Assembly (NCBI GenBank): GCA_032719365.1
Contig: CM064871.1
Location: 69,613,586-69,677,585, forward strand
Length of the DNA: 64,000 nucleotides
Direction of reading: 5' to 3'
Source of the DNA: Prinsepia uniflora
Lineage: Eukaryota > Streptophyta > Magnoliopsida > Rosales > Rosaceae
Positions 35,561 through 47,310 of this stretch are shown here, piece after piece. The first letter of the stretch is position 1. Each line of letters begins with the position of its first letter. The notes beneath the pieces were generated by a model. That model was not told where the DNA came from, did no database searches, and saw only the letters and a list, made by a program, of their open reading frames with translations. A program made the translations under genes and the position numbers.

Positions 35561-36695
35561 ATCAAAACCTAGCTATCTTTACAATTAAACTCAAGAAAAT
35601 CGATTAGAAATCGATTGTTCAAGCCCCCCTTCACTGCCCTGTTTTTCCCGGCCATCCTCAGGGCTATTCAGCCATCTTCCACCACCCTAAACCAACTCTA
35701 AACTCTCCCACAAACCCATTAAACATCATCCTAATGTTAGAAACCATCCATCACGTCCAAAACGAAAATAGAATTTTGAATTGGAAACTCACCTGCACGG
35801 GTTTTCTTTCCCTCCGCCGTCCACGGGTTCAGGCCACCTCATCGTCATCCTCAGCTCAACAACCACTCTCTATCCATCTCTTAGATTGAATCAGGTGAGG
35901 GGAAAGGGATTGGGTTGTGGTCGATGGGGATTTGGGTGAGATCGGGTGTTTGGGTTTGGTTTGGACGAACAAGCAAGGGGGAATGCATGTTTGCAATCAT
36001 AATGGGCAATAGATGAGTGACACTTGTCACTCATCCATTGGGCCATTTCAAAAGATCTAGGCCCACTTAAGTCCAAAAGTTCCCCGTTTCGTAAAATGTG
36101 GAATAGTTACCCTAAACTTTCGTGAACCATAACTTTCCTATCAAACGTTCGATTTCGACGTGTCGCCTGTTTACGGACTTGTATCGACTTGATCTACATA
36201 ACGGTCCTCGTGACATGACCCACCCCCAATCCCCCCGGACTAAGGGCTAAGTCATGCTCCCGTCTAACTTACGCGTGACACGAAGGCTAAACCAACGTTC
36301 AACGTCCTTGTACCACGTAAGCCGAACTAGGGATCCCCAAACGAACCGTCCAAAACTTCCGGACTTCCCAGAGCGCGCAGAATCTACTGTGGATCGCGTG
36401 TGTGATGTCTCCGTCTCTCTTTACCAACAGCTTGCACCGCGACAACCTGGAGGGTATCGAAAACATAAAATACTGTGAGTGGATAAAAATAAATCTAGAT
36501 TCCCGGGACTGGTCGTTACACGTCGGCCCTCAGCCATCGAACCTCCTGGGTCAAAAGTCAACTATTTGCCCTCGTTCAGGGACAAAATCGTAATTTCACC
36601 CTGAACGTCCTTTAATCCTCGGCTAATCCCCGATTAGCCTCACTAATCCATAATTAGTCTTAATTAAACCTAAAAATTAAGGACGGGTCGTTACA
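35561..36695 (-). mobile_element. U3 portion of a minus LTR (right edge of the nest)
   Basis: It ends GGACGGGTCGTTACA at 36695, the LTR start read in reverse. It contains the GAGTGACACTTGTCACTC palindrome (36015-36032) and matches 13080-13900. Its other half is cut off by the plus LTR at about 35560 and probably lies left of the window. A small LTR (36211-36520) is nested in it. Confidence 0.65.
36211..36520 (-). mobile_element. 310-bp internally deleted LTR copy
   Basis: Begins TGACATGACCCACCCCC and ends GGACTGGTCGTTACA, both LTR termini on the minus strand. It is only 310 bp long, against about 3 kb normally. Flanks CCTCG (36206-36210) and CGTCG (36521-36525) form a duplication with one change, and the host sequence resumes correctly after it. 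The LTR 3' end (CTCCCGTCT) and the CACTCACAG-type segment are retained. Confidence 0.75.
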
Positions 36696-38034
36696 TAGAG
36701 TGTCCAAGGTTCATAGCCGCCAAGGGCATTGGATGAGGGAAAAGGAAGGGACTGAGGCATAGTGTAAGGAAACTGAAATGAAGATGGGAAAAAAATTTAA
36801 GAGGACTATGGAAGTCTCCAAGGAAGGAGAAAGAAAAGTCTCTATAGTGGAAGGGGCCAAAAGAAAGCCAGAAAGGGCGGAGGGCATAGCTGAATTAAAA
36901 TGAGGGAGCTTCTAAAATTAATTAGGAGCAAATCAAACAAAAACCAGTAGAAAAACAAAAATCAAAATAGATAAAAAGCACCCCTCTATAGCCCAAGACC
37001 CTCCACCCGAGGGGAAAGACTAGCATGCCGAACACCAACCACCAGGGAGGAGAGCCCATCACTGCAACACAACCAACGAAGAGGAGAAGCGGAGCAGACC
37101 AGCAGACGGGGGCAGGACATGGAGCAAAATAGAAGACGAAAAGCTACATAGCGAAGAGGAGAGAGGTGAGACCATGGCGAAATGCTTTCCCAGCCTCCCA
37201 AATAGCACCAAAACCGAACCAATAACGAGAGGGAAAATAGAGGCAAAATGGGAAAAAACTGGGAAGGCAGGGAAGGGGGAGGGGAAGAAGAGGAGATAAA
37301 GAAGAAATGGCTAGAAAGAAAGAAGAAGGGAAGAGGAAAATGGGGAAAGGGGGCGCTTCCATCGACTCCAGAAGGGGGCGGCGGCTGCTAGGGTTTCGAA
37401 AGGTTAGGGGGACTTCGAGAGCAAAGGAATTTCTCTCTCTCTATAGAAGTTTGGGTGAATTTGGTTACAATTCCTCCTTGATATTTCATGGATTTTTGAA
37501 GTTTTGGTACAATTATCTGATTATACATTATATATTTGAAGCATTAACTTTTATTATTATAAGTTTAATTAAAGTTTGTCGATATTACTTTTATTTTTCA
37601 TTAGAGTTAAATTCGAGATTAAGTTAATATACAAACAATGAAAAACAATTTGAATTTTGAATCTTATTTTTCACGAGTAAATTTCGTATTGAGTATCATG
37701 TTGATTATATTAGGCAGAATACACGTAGTAACGAATAATAATATTATATAGGTATCAAATTCCCTCTCTATATGTGTTTACGTTGGAATTGACCTATTTA
37801 TTGAATTCGAAATTAGAGACTCGTCACTAAATCGAAAATAAGAATATCATTAAACCGGCCACTAATATAGTGTTCTCCCTCCCTAGTACATGTTATGTAT
37901 TGAGCACATACACTGTCCATATACACTATAATGTAATTTCCCAACCCACAGCTGGGCCGCCATTAGAAGTTCAGAACTTCCCGGGTGAAGTCGCTACCTT
38001 GCCTTTCAGTCTGAGTTGGACGTGGAAGTCATTC
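36696..38034. other. intergenic region upstream of the peptidase gene
   Basis: 36700-37330 is A/G-rich on the plus strand and I cannot assign it. A telo-box-like TAGGGTTT (37389-37396) and a CTCTCTCT run (37433-37440) are typical of plant promoters or leaders. 37450-37860 is AT-rich with no gene. The last 170 bp must hold the leader of the gene at 38035, but I see no clear TATA box. Confidence 0.5.
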
Positions 38035-41000
38035 ATGGCTCTTCTTTCTTTCGTCGTTAAACCTCAGCGCTCAATTAGAACGTCCTCCTTATCTCTCTCT
38101 TTTCTCCTATTTCCCAACATATCCTCATCCCTCTTCTCTACTCTCTGCAGAAGCGATTCCATTTCACCACCTCCGCAAGTGTCTCCGCCTGTCCCAAAGA
38201 AAGCCCCTTTCACAATCTCGGTTCATGGGCAGACGTGGCAGGACCCCTTCCACTGGATGTCAAACACCGACGACCCTGATCTCTCCGAGTATCTTAACAA
38301 AGAAAATACATATGCGGATGCTTTCATGGCTGACACCCAAAACCTGCAACGCACCCTCTTCTCTGAAATGACAAGTCGAATGCCCACCAAGATTTCTACT
38401 CCTCCTGAACGCTGGGGACCCTGGTTTGTTCATTGTCCACACACCCATTTCATATTTTTGGAAAATTTGTCTTTATTTTGCTTAAATTCGTGAATTTTCC
38501 CTGATTAATTTTTAAAAATAATTTAGGCGATCTCGCATTTTGATTTGTCAAAAAGTAAGAAAAGCTACAAATTTATTAAAAGGAGTAAACAACTAAACAT
38601 TAACAAAATTTCAAAATCTGGGGTGAGGAGTGGAAGGGTTTTACAAGGTTGCTACTGAAGTTTTTGTTACTTCTTGTATTTTGTTGCATATGTGTTTAAA
38701 ACGTGAGAATGAACTTATCTCTATGGTTTGTTCAACTTGAGCAGGTTGTATTACCAATACATTCCAGAGGGGAAGGAATACCCTGTTCTGTGTAGAAAAT
38801 TAAAAGTTGAAAGAAGTGATTGGATTAAGAAGTTTCTTCGTAATGCGAGAGGAGTTGGAAGGGAGGAAGTTTTACTAGACTGGAATGAAATTGCTCAGAA
38901 ATATGGCAAGCACCTTTCTTACTTTCTCATGTGACATAAGCATCATATATATGGATTCACAAACGCACACACATTACATCTAAATAGTTATCTTTACCTC
39001 TTTTTTTGTATGCTAGGATAGCTGGAAGGTATTTTCAAACATTCTAGGACAAATCCTGTCCAGTTTCTCTAGAATCAGGCCTTTTTATCATCTGATGCGT
39101 TGAGTAGTTATGCTGAGGCAAACGATGTAACTAAACCTTTTCCTAGTTTCTACCTCACTATATGAGCTAAAGAGTTTTTTATTTTATTTTATTTTATTAT
39201 TATTATTATTTAAATCGAAGAAAATCTTTTGTGGTGGATGGGGAAGGAAAGAAAGGTCCAGTGGAAAGCTTAACAACATTGATTTTATTTGATGTTTATG
39301 CAGTCAAATTGAATATGTGACATGGTTGAAGTGATAAGTTCATTCGCGATATTTGCTGATTTATACTATGCATTTGATTGATGGGCACATTTTATTTGTT
39401 AAAGCTGGTGTCTTTTTACAATATAAGTGATTTACTGAATTTATGTACCTCCATTGTAGGTTATGTGCATGTCGGCACATGTAGAATATCACCAGACCAC
39501 CACTATTTAGCTTACACACTAGATACTAAGGGAAATGAGCAGTTCATGCTTCAAATTAAGGATCTAAGAAGTGGATGTATTATTCCCAAAGTACGAGTCG
39601 ATGGTGTTGTTAGCTTGGCATGGGCTCAAGATGCGAGATCCCTATTCTATACAGTCTCAGATGAGAATCAACGGCCTTACAGGCAAATTTTAATCTCTGT
39701 CCTGTATCCCTTTTTTCTTGAGATGATAATATTATCTTACCTCTTTGTCTTTTGGCAGAGTATGCTGCTTAAAACTAGGATCTGATGAGATTGAAAATAT
39801 CACTGTATTTACAGAAACAAATTCCAGCTTCTGTGTGGATATAACAAGCACAAAAGATGGCAAGTTTATAACTGTCAATTCAAACTCAAGGACTTCATCT
39901 GAGGAAGGAATTTTACTGTTTCACTTTTTAATGGAGTACTTACTTTGATAACATCCTCCTTTGGTGGGTCTAATCTTTGTGGGTTAACTTACAGGTTTAT
40001 TTGATAGATGCGGCCAACCCATTAGATGGTTTGCAGAAAGTTTGGAAGCGTGTTTCTGGTGTACAGTATTTTATGGAACATCACCATGGATTGTTTTATG
40101 TTCTTACAAATGCTCCTTTGACTGAAAATAAGCAGTGGTCTGGTGAAGGTTATTATCTAGCTATTTGTAGTGTTAAGGAACTACTATCATCTAATTGGCA
40201 GGTGACCTTTGTTCTTACGCATGGTGTTTTTTTTTTTTTTATCTGAACTTTAAATTCTTCACTATTGAACATCTTTTATACTTTCAAGTTCCTTTTCCTG
40301 TATTGATATACTCTTTCTTTTAGAATATCATCCTTCCAAGTGAAGATTTTAGCATACGAGATATGGACATGCTTGATGGACATCTGGTCCTTTTTCTCAG
40401 TAAGAAGGGTTTTGCTATGTTGTGTTCCATTGACTTGCCTATCATTGTTGATTGTAAGGTAAGGATCTCTCTGCTCACTTACATTCTTGGTTATAGATAA
40501 AAATACGAGATACAAGTTATAACAATAAAGTTTGCATTTTTCATTAATCTGATACTTCTATTTAATTGATGGGCAGCACCAATTGGAGATTGAAGATCTT
40601 AATCCATGGTTTTTTCCTCTGCCCTCAGATTCATGTAATGTTGTTCCAGGTTCAAATCATGATTTCCAGAACTCAGTATACCGTGTGGTGCTTTCCTCCC
40701 CTGTGGTATGTTCTGACTTATAGTACTGTATATGCTTAATTCCTGCTTTCCTGCCTGTATGACCGTCTCCTTTCTTTTTGAAATTTGTAGATGCCTGATG
40801 TAGTTGTTGACTACAACATGTCGAGCAGGAGATTCTCAATTGTACAGCAAGAGGAAGTGAGGGATTGTTGTGATAAAACATGTCCACGAACTAATCACAT
40901 AGACATGACTCAAAAATTTGACTCACAATATGAGAAGGAAGATGTCCAGATAAGTGAATCACACAGGTGGAAGGACTTTTCCAATGCATATTCTTGTGAG

Positions 41001-42231
41001 AAGAAGGAAGTGATTTCCCGTGATGGTGTTAGAGTTCCTTTGACCATATTGTACTCTCATACAGCCTGGCATAAGGATCAGTCACCTGGCTTTCTACAAG
41101 GCTATGGAGCATATGGGGAGGTTTCAGATAAAAGCTGGTGTGCAGAGCATCTAAGTTTGCTTGATCGGGGATGGGTCATTGCTTTTGCTGATGTGAGGTT
41201 GGTGTCTTTTTTTTTTTTTTTTCTGAACTTTAAGATCGCTCAGATTTGCTAAAGTTGAACCTGCATGTAAAGAGGTGTGCAGAGCACCAAGTCATTCTAC
41301 TTTCTTAGCTGAAACAAATGGGCTGTTGTTGCTTCTGAATTTTCTTTATCTTCAAGTTTTGTTAAATAACTTGACGTAATTGTATGGACAGGGGTGGCGG
41401 TGGAGATTCTTCATGGCATAAAACCGGCAGTGGGTTGAATAAATTGAATTCAATATATGATTTTGAATCATGTGGTAAGTACCTGATTAAAGAAGGATAT
41501 GTACATAAAGATCTTCTTGGCGCAATTGGACATAGTGCTGGAGGTCTTCTTGTCGGAGCAACTATCAATATGTATCCACATCTTTTTCGTGCTGCTATTT
41601 TGAAGGTTAGTATTTTGAAGCAAAACAGCTATCCATTCTGCTATTTTGAAGGTTTGTATCTTGAAGCAAAGCAGCTACCATTCTATGTGCCTATGTTAAT
41701 TTGAGTCTATTTCTCAGGTTCCATTTCTTGATATATGCAACACTTTAATGGATCCTAGTTTGCCTCTCACCATTCTGGATTACGAAGAATTTGGAAATCC
41801 TCAGATACAGTCCCAATTTGAGCATATCTTCAGTTATTCGCCGTATGATAACATTTCGTATGGCAGTTGCTACCCTTCAATGCTTGTTACAGCGTCCTTT
41901 CATGACTCGAGGCAAGTTCATCTGCAAATTGCTTTCCTTCTTCCTATTTACAATCATCAGTAATTCCAGTAGGCAGATATGCATTCCAGATAACTTACTG
42001 TGGCTGCATTTGTATCCATCTTTTAGGGTCGGGTTTTGGGAAGCCGCCAAGTGGGTGGCCAAAGTTCGAGATAGCACATGTCCTGGTTGTTCTCGTGCAG
42101 TTATTCTAAAGACAAATATGGCCGCTGGAGGACATTTTAGCGAAGGTGGAAGGTATGGTCAATGTCAAGACGCTGCTTATGATTACGCGTTTCTATTCAA
42201 AACTATGGGGCTGCTGAAGAATGAAAAATAA
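38035..42231 (+). CDS. oligopeptidase B-like serine peptidase (prolyl oligopeptidase family S9), 11 exons
   Basis: Exons: 38035-38423, 38745-38905, 39460-39682, 39759-39906, 39995-40201, 40324-40458, 40577-40705, 40791-41197, 41392-41605, 41718-41911, 42027-42231. They sum to 2412 bp, in phase, giving 803 residues. It resembles Arabidopsis At5g66960-type proteins from memory. The Ser-rich N-terminus (about 1-45) looks like an organelle transit peptide (inference). A beta-propeller-like middle is followed by an alpha/beta-hydrolase domain: RGWVIAFADVRGGG, catalytic Ser about 648 (GHSAGG), Asp about 734 (FHDSR) and His about 772 (AGGHF). It would cleave short peptides after basic or proline residues. 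Oddities: introns 2, 3 and 10 start with GC; intron 4 starts with GG, so this transcript may be mis-spliced. The ATG at 38035 was chosen over upstream in-frame sequence because it begins the family-like N-terminus. Confidence 0.87.
41596..41695 (+). repeat. short tandem duplication spanning a 5' splice site
   Basis: The exon 9 end and donor (CTGCTATTTTGAAG then GTTAGTATT) are repeated 46 bp downstream (then GTTTGTATC). The second donor would shift the frame, so only the first gives the family protein. Confidence 0.8.
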
Positions 42232-43313
42232 GACTCGCTGTGGACAATATCAGGAATCAAAGGTCAATGAAATCCCCGGAAATGAGTGAAATTTTTTAGG
42301 GGCTAGAATTTTCATGCAGTGTTTTACTGAGGCTTTTGATTGAGTTCAACACGCACTCACCTCTCGAGACAAACGAGAGACCGACCAGAGACTTTTTGAA
42401 CTGCTTGGCCTGGGAAGTTCTGTGCAATCTTCCTCCGATCTCTCTATTTTGTGTCTGTGACTGGAAGGAAACAAATGAAAGAAGGAAATGACGGAAGAGG
42501 TTTTTAAAGCGTGGAAGAGGAAGGTCATTAATTAAGGGCTATAGCCACAATAAATATTTGACATTGCAGTTTGCATTTACATTCATGGCATTATTATTTG
42601 AGCCCCATATATTAACCATTTGTGTTATTATGATCTATGTCTCTCTCAAATTTTGAATCCCCGCAGAATCTGATATGTTGCACGTTTTGAATGTATAAAT
42701 TGTCTTTTTTTTTTTTGTCTTTTTTTTTTGTCATTGAAATTTTAAGATAACAATGAGAATGGAAGAACTATATTGCATCATTCTGAATTAAAATATGCAG
42801 AATGTTGAAGACGAAGGCACAATCATATTGGTTAGAGCAGATGTGTTCTTGTCAAAGTACCCGATTTTGAATCCTCTGTCCTCAAAATTGTTAGGTCAGT
42901 CACAATTGTTGGTTAAATGCAATGGTATTAGTCTCTGTTACTATTATTGCTGGACTCTTAAATTTTAATCATAAATTTGGGCACGTAATTGTTGATTGAT
43001 GGTTCCATTTTCGTGTTCACCTGTTTTGTCGGTATTTTCCTCTTTGTTTGTTTGCATGTCATGGAGTTATTATTAATTAAATCTGTCAAGCAGATTAATT
43101 AGCAGAAACAAAAAGAGGAGCAATGAATGAAAATCTATGTCGAGTACATAAATTCTTCAATAGAAAAAAATACCAACCTATGTGAAAAACAAGTTAGTTG
43201 GTCTGATCCTCTTCTTTAAAAGGGCAACTCTAAAACGCTCATATTTCCCAGTTCAGTCTGCTCAATCTTAATACCAAGTGAGCGTGTACAAGTGTAAAGA
43301 AGTTTTTTTGGGA
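42232..43313. other. intergenic region, peptidase gene to first glycosyltransferase gene
   Basis: Holds the presumed 3' UTR of the peptidase gene, poly-T runs (about 42703-42730) and the leader of the next gene. No other coding signal seen. Confidence 0.6.
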
Positions 43314-45544
43314 ATGGCTAAAAAGGGTGATGATCCGAAGGAGCCCGAATCCGGGGAGGTGAAGGAGAAGCCCTACGTTAACAGTGAGATCAGGTACCCG
43401 AGGACCATTGGAGGCTTGAAAGCTGAAGTGTTGAAGGGTTTGGTTGCTCAAGGGATCAAAGCTGAAAAGTTGAAGGCTTTTTTGAATGGGAGCATCAAAG
43501 TGGAGAAGCTAAAGGGTTTGGTGATTGCTAAGACTCAACTGGCTCGGTTCAAGGTGTGGGCGGGTCGAGCCATCACCATTTTGCTGCTATGGGCTATAGC
43601 CATGCAGCTCAATGCATTCGGATACACCTTGTTGCCAAGGATCTCTAAAAGCTCTTTTCCACCTCCAAGTATGGTCACAAATCTACAATTTCTTAACATG
43701 CATTTGTTTTGCTTCATTATTTTGCGAGATCGAAAATTCAAATTTGAAACATTTTTTTGTGTGAATTGTGATGATTTTCGATTTTCGATTTTCAGGAGTT
43801 TATGAGAACAATGGATATCTGATGGTTTCATCTAACGGAGGATTAAATCAGATGCGGTCTGGTGTAAGTAATTTATTCTCCGCATTTCAGATTCCTCTTA
43901 AGTAGAATATCGTTTATACATTTCAATGTAACGTTACAGATATGTGACATGGTGGCTATTGCAAGATATATGAATGTGACTCTTATAGTTCCTGAATTGG
44001 ATAACACCTCCTTCTGGAATGACCGCAGGTGAGGCTATATTTTGAAGGGAAAAAAAAAGTTATTTTGGGGACTTGCATGGCATCAACCTTTTTTATATTT
44101 GTGTTCATTAAATAGATATAAAATGTTTATATGATGTGGCAGTCAATTCGAAGACATATTCGACGTCGATTATTTCATTTCATCACTGAATGTTTATATG
44201 ATGTGGCAGTCAATTCGAAGACATATTCGACGTCGATTATTTCATTTCATCACTGAGAGACGAGGTTCGAATTTTGAAAGAACTGCCTCCTGAGAAGAAG
44301 AAGAAAGTGGAATCAGAATCCCTTTACTCCATGCCTCCCATCAGTTGGTCTAACATGTCTTACTACTATAACACGGTTGGCATCATCATTCATTTTTCAC
44401 TAATCATGATTAGTGATCACTAATCGCGATAATTATATATGTTATAGTTGCTTAATTACAGATCATTCCTCGCTTGAAAACATATGAAGTTGTGCACTTC
44501 ACAAAATCTGATGCTAGGCTGGCCAACAATGGGATTCCTGAAGAGGTTCAAAGGCTTCGCTGCCGCGCAAACTACCAAGCTTTGAGATTTGCTCCTCCGA
44601 TTGAGGCGTTGGGAAAGAAAATCGTGAGTATTCTTAAGGCAAGAGGCCCTTTCTTGGTCCTTCATCTCCGATATGAAATGGACATGGTGGCTTTCTCCGG
44701 TTGCACTGAAGGTTGCAACCAAGAAGAGATTGAGGAGACCACAAAAATGAGGTAATATTAAAATGTACATTTCTCCAATTTGTATTACTGATACGCAGCC
44801 TGATAACATAACTTATAAACAAATGTTTTGTGTATGAAAGATATGCATATCCATGGTGGAAAGAGAAGGAGATAGATTCGGAGAAGAAAAGGAAGGCGGG
44901 TTTGTGCCCTCTAACGCCGGAGGAAACGGCCCTGGCGTTACGGGGACTGAACATTGACGGCAATATCCAAGTCTACATTGCTGCGGGAGAAATATACAAG
45001 GCAGAGAGGAGAATGAGACCTCTAAAAGAAGCTTTCCCAAACTTGGTAATTAAGCTGATTAATTCACATCAATTTAACTAATGGATATTAGTAATTTGTA
45101 AATATAATTATGATCGAACAGATGAGAAAGGAGACATTGATAGAAGCATCAGAGCTTATGCCTTTCCAAAACCATTCAAACCAAATGGCAGCATTGGATT
45201 ATTATGTGGCGATACAAAGTGACATTTTTGTCCCTACATATGGAGGAAACATGGCCAAAGTTGTTGAGGGGCATAGAAGATACTTGGGGTTCAAGAAAAC
45301 TATTCTTCTAGACAGAGTGGCTCTGGTTGATCTCATAGACCAGTACAACAATGGAACTCTGAGCTGGGACGATTTCGCGTTTGGAGTTAGGGCCGCTCAC
45401 GAAGACCGGATGGGAGACCCGAAAAAACGATTGGAGGTTCCCGGGAAACCGAAATTGGAGGATTATTTCTATACAAACCCACAGGAGTGTTTGCCACCTG
45501 CGGAGGATGATGAAGATATGAACAATGAAGACGAAGTAGTCTAA
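43314..45544 (+). CDS. GT106 / O-fucosyltransferase-like type II membrane protein, copy 1
   Basis: Exons: 43314-43668, 43796-43863, 43940-44028, 44210-44375, 44462-44751, 44841-45045, 45122-45544; 1596 bp, 531 residues. Lysine-rich cytoplasmic N-terminus with repeated LKAEVLKGLV / AEKLKAFLN / VEKLKGLV units, one membrane segment at about 83-103, then a lumenal catalytic region: NGYLMVSSNGGLNQMRSGICDMVA (substrate-loop start), ELDNTSFWND, HLRYEMDMVAFSGC, YIAAGEIY and FVPTYGGNMAKVVEGHRR. Plant members of this family transfer fucose or rhamnose to proteins or cell-wall glycans in the Golgi, some being pectin rhamnosyltransferases. The exact donor and acceptor here are unknown. A 67-bp tandem duplication copies the exon 4 acceptor; only the second copy (44210) keeps the frame. 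The ATG at 43314 is the first in this frame. Confidence 0.88.
44122..44255 (+). repeat. 67-bp tandem duplication across an intron-exon boundary
   Basis: Two adjacent copies (from about 44122 and 44189) each hold the end of intron 3 (ATGATGTGGCAG) and the first bases of exon 4. The copies look identical by eye. Confidence 0.92.
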
Positions 45545-45808
45545 TTTAGTAATTTTTGCAATATTTATATTCATTATTAAGTGTATTTTATCAAATGTTT
45601 GTTTAATTATTTCAAATTACATTTACCACTGTTGCCGCAAAATTGTGAATGCAACGAATCAAGTGTAAGCTACTTTTAATTGAATATGAGTGCAAACTTT
45701 TGTGGGAAAGTTGTGTTCTTTGTGAAAGCTTTTTTGTTAAGCAAATATTATACAAATAGAACTATGCAATAGCGACTTACCTAAACCTCAATTCTCGTTC
45801 GGTGGCTT

Positions 45809-46160
45809 GAAACAAGTAAATTTGTACGAGGAATTATTATAAGGTGGCATATTATAGTTATATAATGCATTTCGTTCATATGTTATATATCGTTTTTGTG
45901 TTATAATATGAATATATATTATTTTTGTTGTACACTCATATTATAACACATGTATTGAATGCAATATGTTCGTAACACGTGTATTGAAACAGATAGATTT
46001 ATATGAGAAATTATTACAAGATACCGTATTATAGTTATATGTTACATTTCGTTCACCTGTTATATATCGTTCACATGTTATAATATGAATACATATATTA
46101 TCTTATGATGCACTCATATTATAACGCGTGTATTGAATGCACTAGTTTGTAACACAGACA
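45809..46160 (+). repeat. 177-bp direct tandem repeat, two diverged units
   Basis: Units start at 45809 and 45986 (GAAACAAGTAAATTT and GAAACAGATAGATTT) and stay alignable through CATATTATAACAC and GTGTATTGAATGCA. Confidence 0.8.
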
Positions 46161-47259
46161 TCATTTAATCACTTTTAGACATGTGGGTGCATATCTATCG
46201 AAAGTTTCCGTAAGTGATCGGTTGATTGCCGCCGACATTGCTTAATGATTTGGTGGCATCTGCCGACATGCTAGGGTAGGGCTTATTTTTGCCATTACCT
46301 TTTGGGTTCGACTTGTAAAAGAAAAACTCAAATTAAACTCGATAATTTCAAAACAACCCAAACTTGAAGACTATGATATTCTGCTTGAGTTAACCCAATT
46401 TGTTGACAACCGCAACCATAATCACCGATGAACCTATGACCAATACTCCCACTTTTCTTTTTCAATGTTAACTAACAGAATTGGTATTGATTCCATTAGT
46501 AATTAATAGAGATGGCCCAGATGAACCTATGACCTATGAGTGTCCCTTTAACAAGTGTTATATTCATATGAATTTCACACAAAATTGCCTAATTGGCCTT
46601 GTCAACTTTTAATTCAGTTTTGGTTTATATTTACTGCTTTGATTTGTATTATTATTAAAGATTAAAACCTATCATCCATCTACTCCACAATCATGTATTA
46701 ACTTTTTCTTTAAAGGAACTATCATAATAATTTGGATCAAGTGACATTGTTGTTAACATATAACCTCAATGAAATTATACATCTAAATCATAAGGTGTGG
46801 TACAGTTAGCAAACGACAGCCTCTAGAAAACGAATTTTCTAGTGCCTAACTAGCAAAAGTTCATTTTGTCAATTTCAGAAGACGAATTTTCTGATGTTTA
46901 ACTAGTAAGAGTTCGAAATTCCCCGAGAGCTGGAATTAAGCCCACCGGCCATTCGAATGTAGGGACACCATATGTGTTTATAATCATTGAATTAACAAGA
47001 TGTATGATCTCAAGCCATTATTGCTATTATTTATGCACGGAATCTCTATCTGCATTTACATTTGGCTGATGTGTACGTACGTGTGTGATTGACGAGTTTT
47101 TCTTATTTCCTTTCAGGCTTAATGCTAATGAAACGATATATACATTTGTGTGCTACTTTAAGGCACAATAATCATCAGATAGCAAAATATAAAATTATAA
47201 ATCGATCAAGAACAATCCTTGATTATATAATTTATAGCTAGCTGCGCTTAATTTGTATG

Positions 47260-47267
47260 TATAAAAG
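47260..47267 (+). promoter_or_regulatory. candidate TATA box of the second glycosyltransferase gene
   Basis: TATAAAAG, 215 bp upstream of the ATG at 47482. The leader would start about 30 bp further on and be near 190 nt. Confidence 0.45.
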
Positions 47268-47310
47268 CAACAATGTATCTCCATACATTGCTAGCCTGTG
47301 GCTCCTCATC

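Noticed and set aside
36986..37362. Minus-strand frames upstream of the peptidase gene
   Set aside because: Low-complexity Leu, Ser and Pro-rich translation of an A/G-rich strand; no motif or splice context.
37870..38034. 55-codon upstream extension of the peptidase frame
   Set aside because: Open by chance; the family-like N-terminus starts at the ATG at 38035 and the upstream part has no similarity I recognise.
43278..43313. N-terminal extension of glycosyltransferase copy 1
   Set aside because: The extension starts from GTG; the first ATG in frame is at 43314.
44398..44415. 18-bp palindrome CACTAATCATGATTAGTG in an intron
   Set aside because: Resembles the LTR U3 motif CTAATC...GATTAG, but alone it is too short to call a TE remnant.
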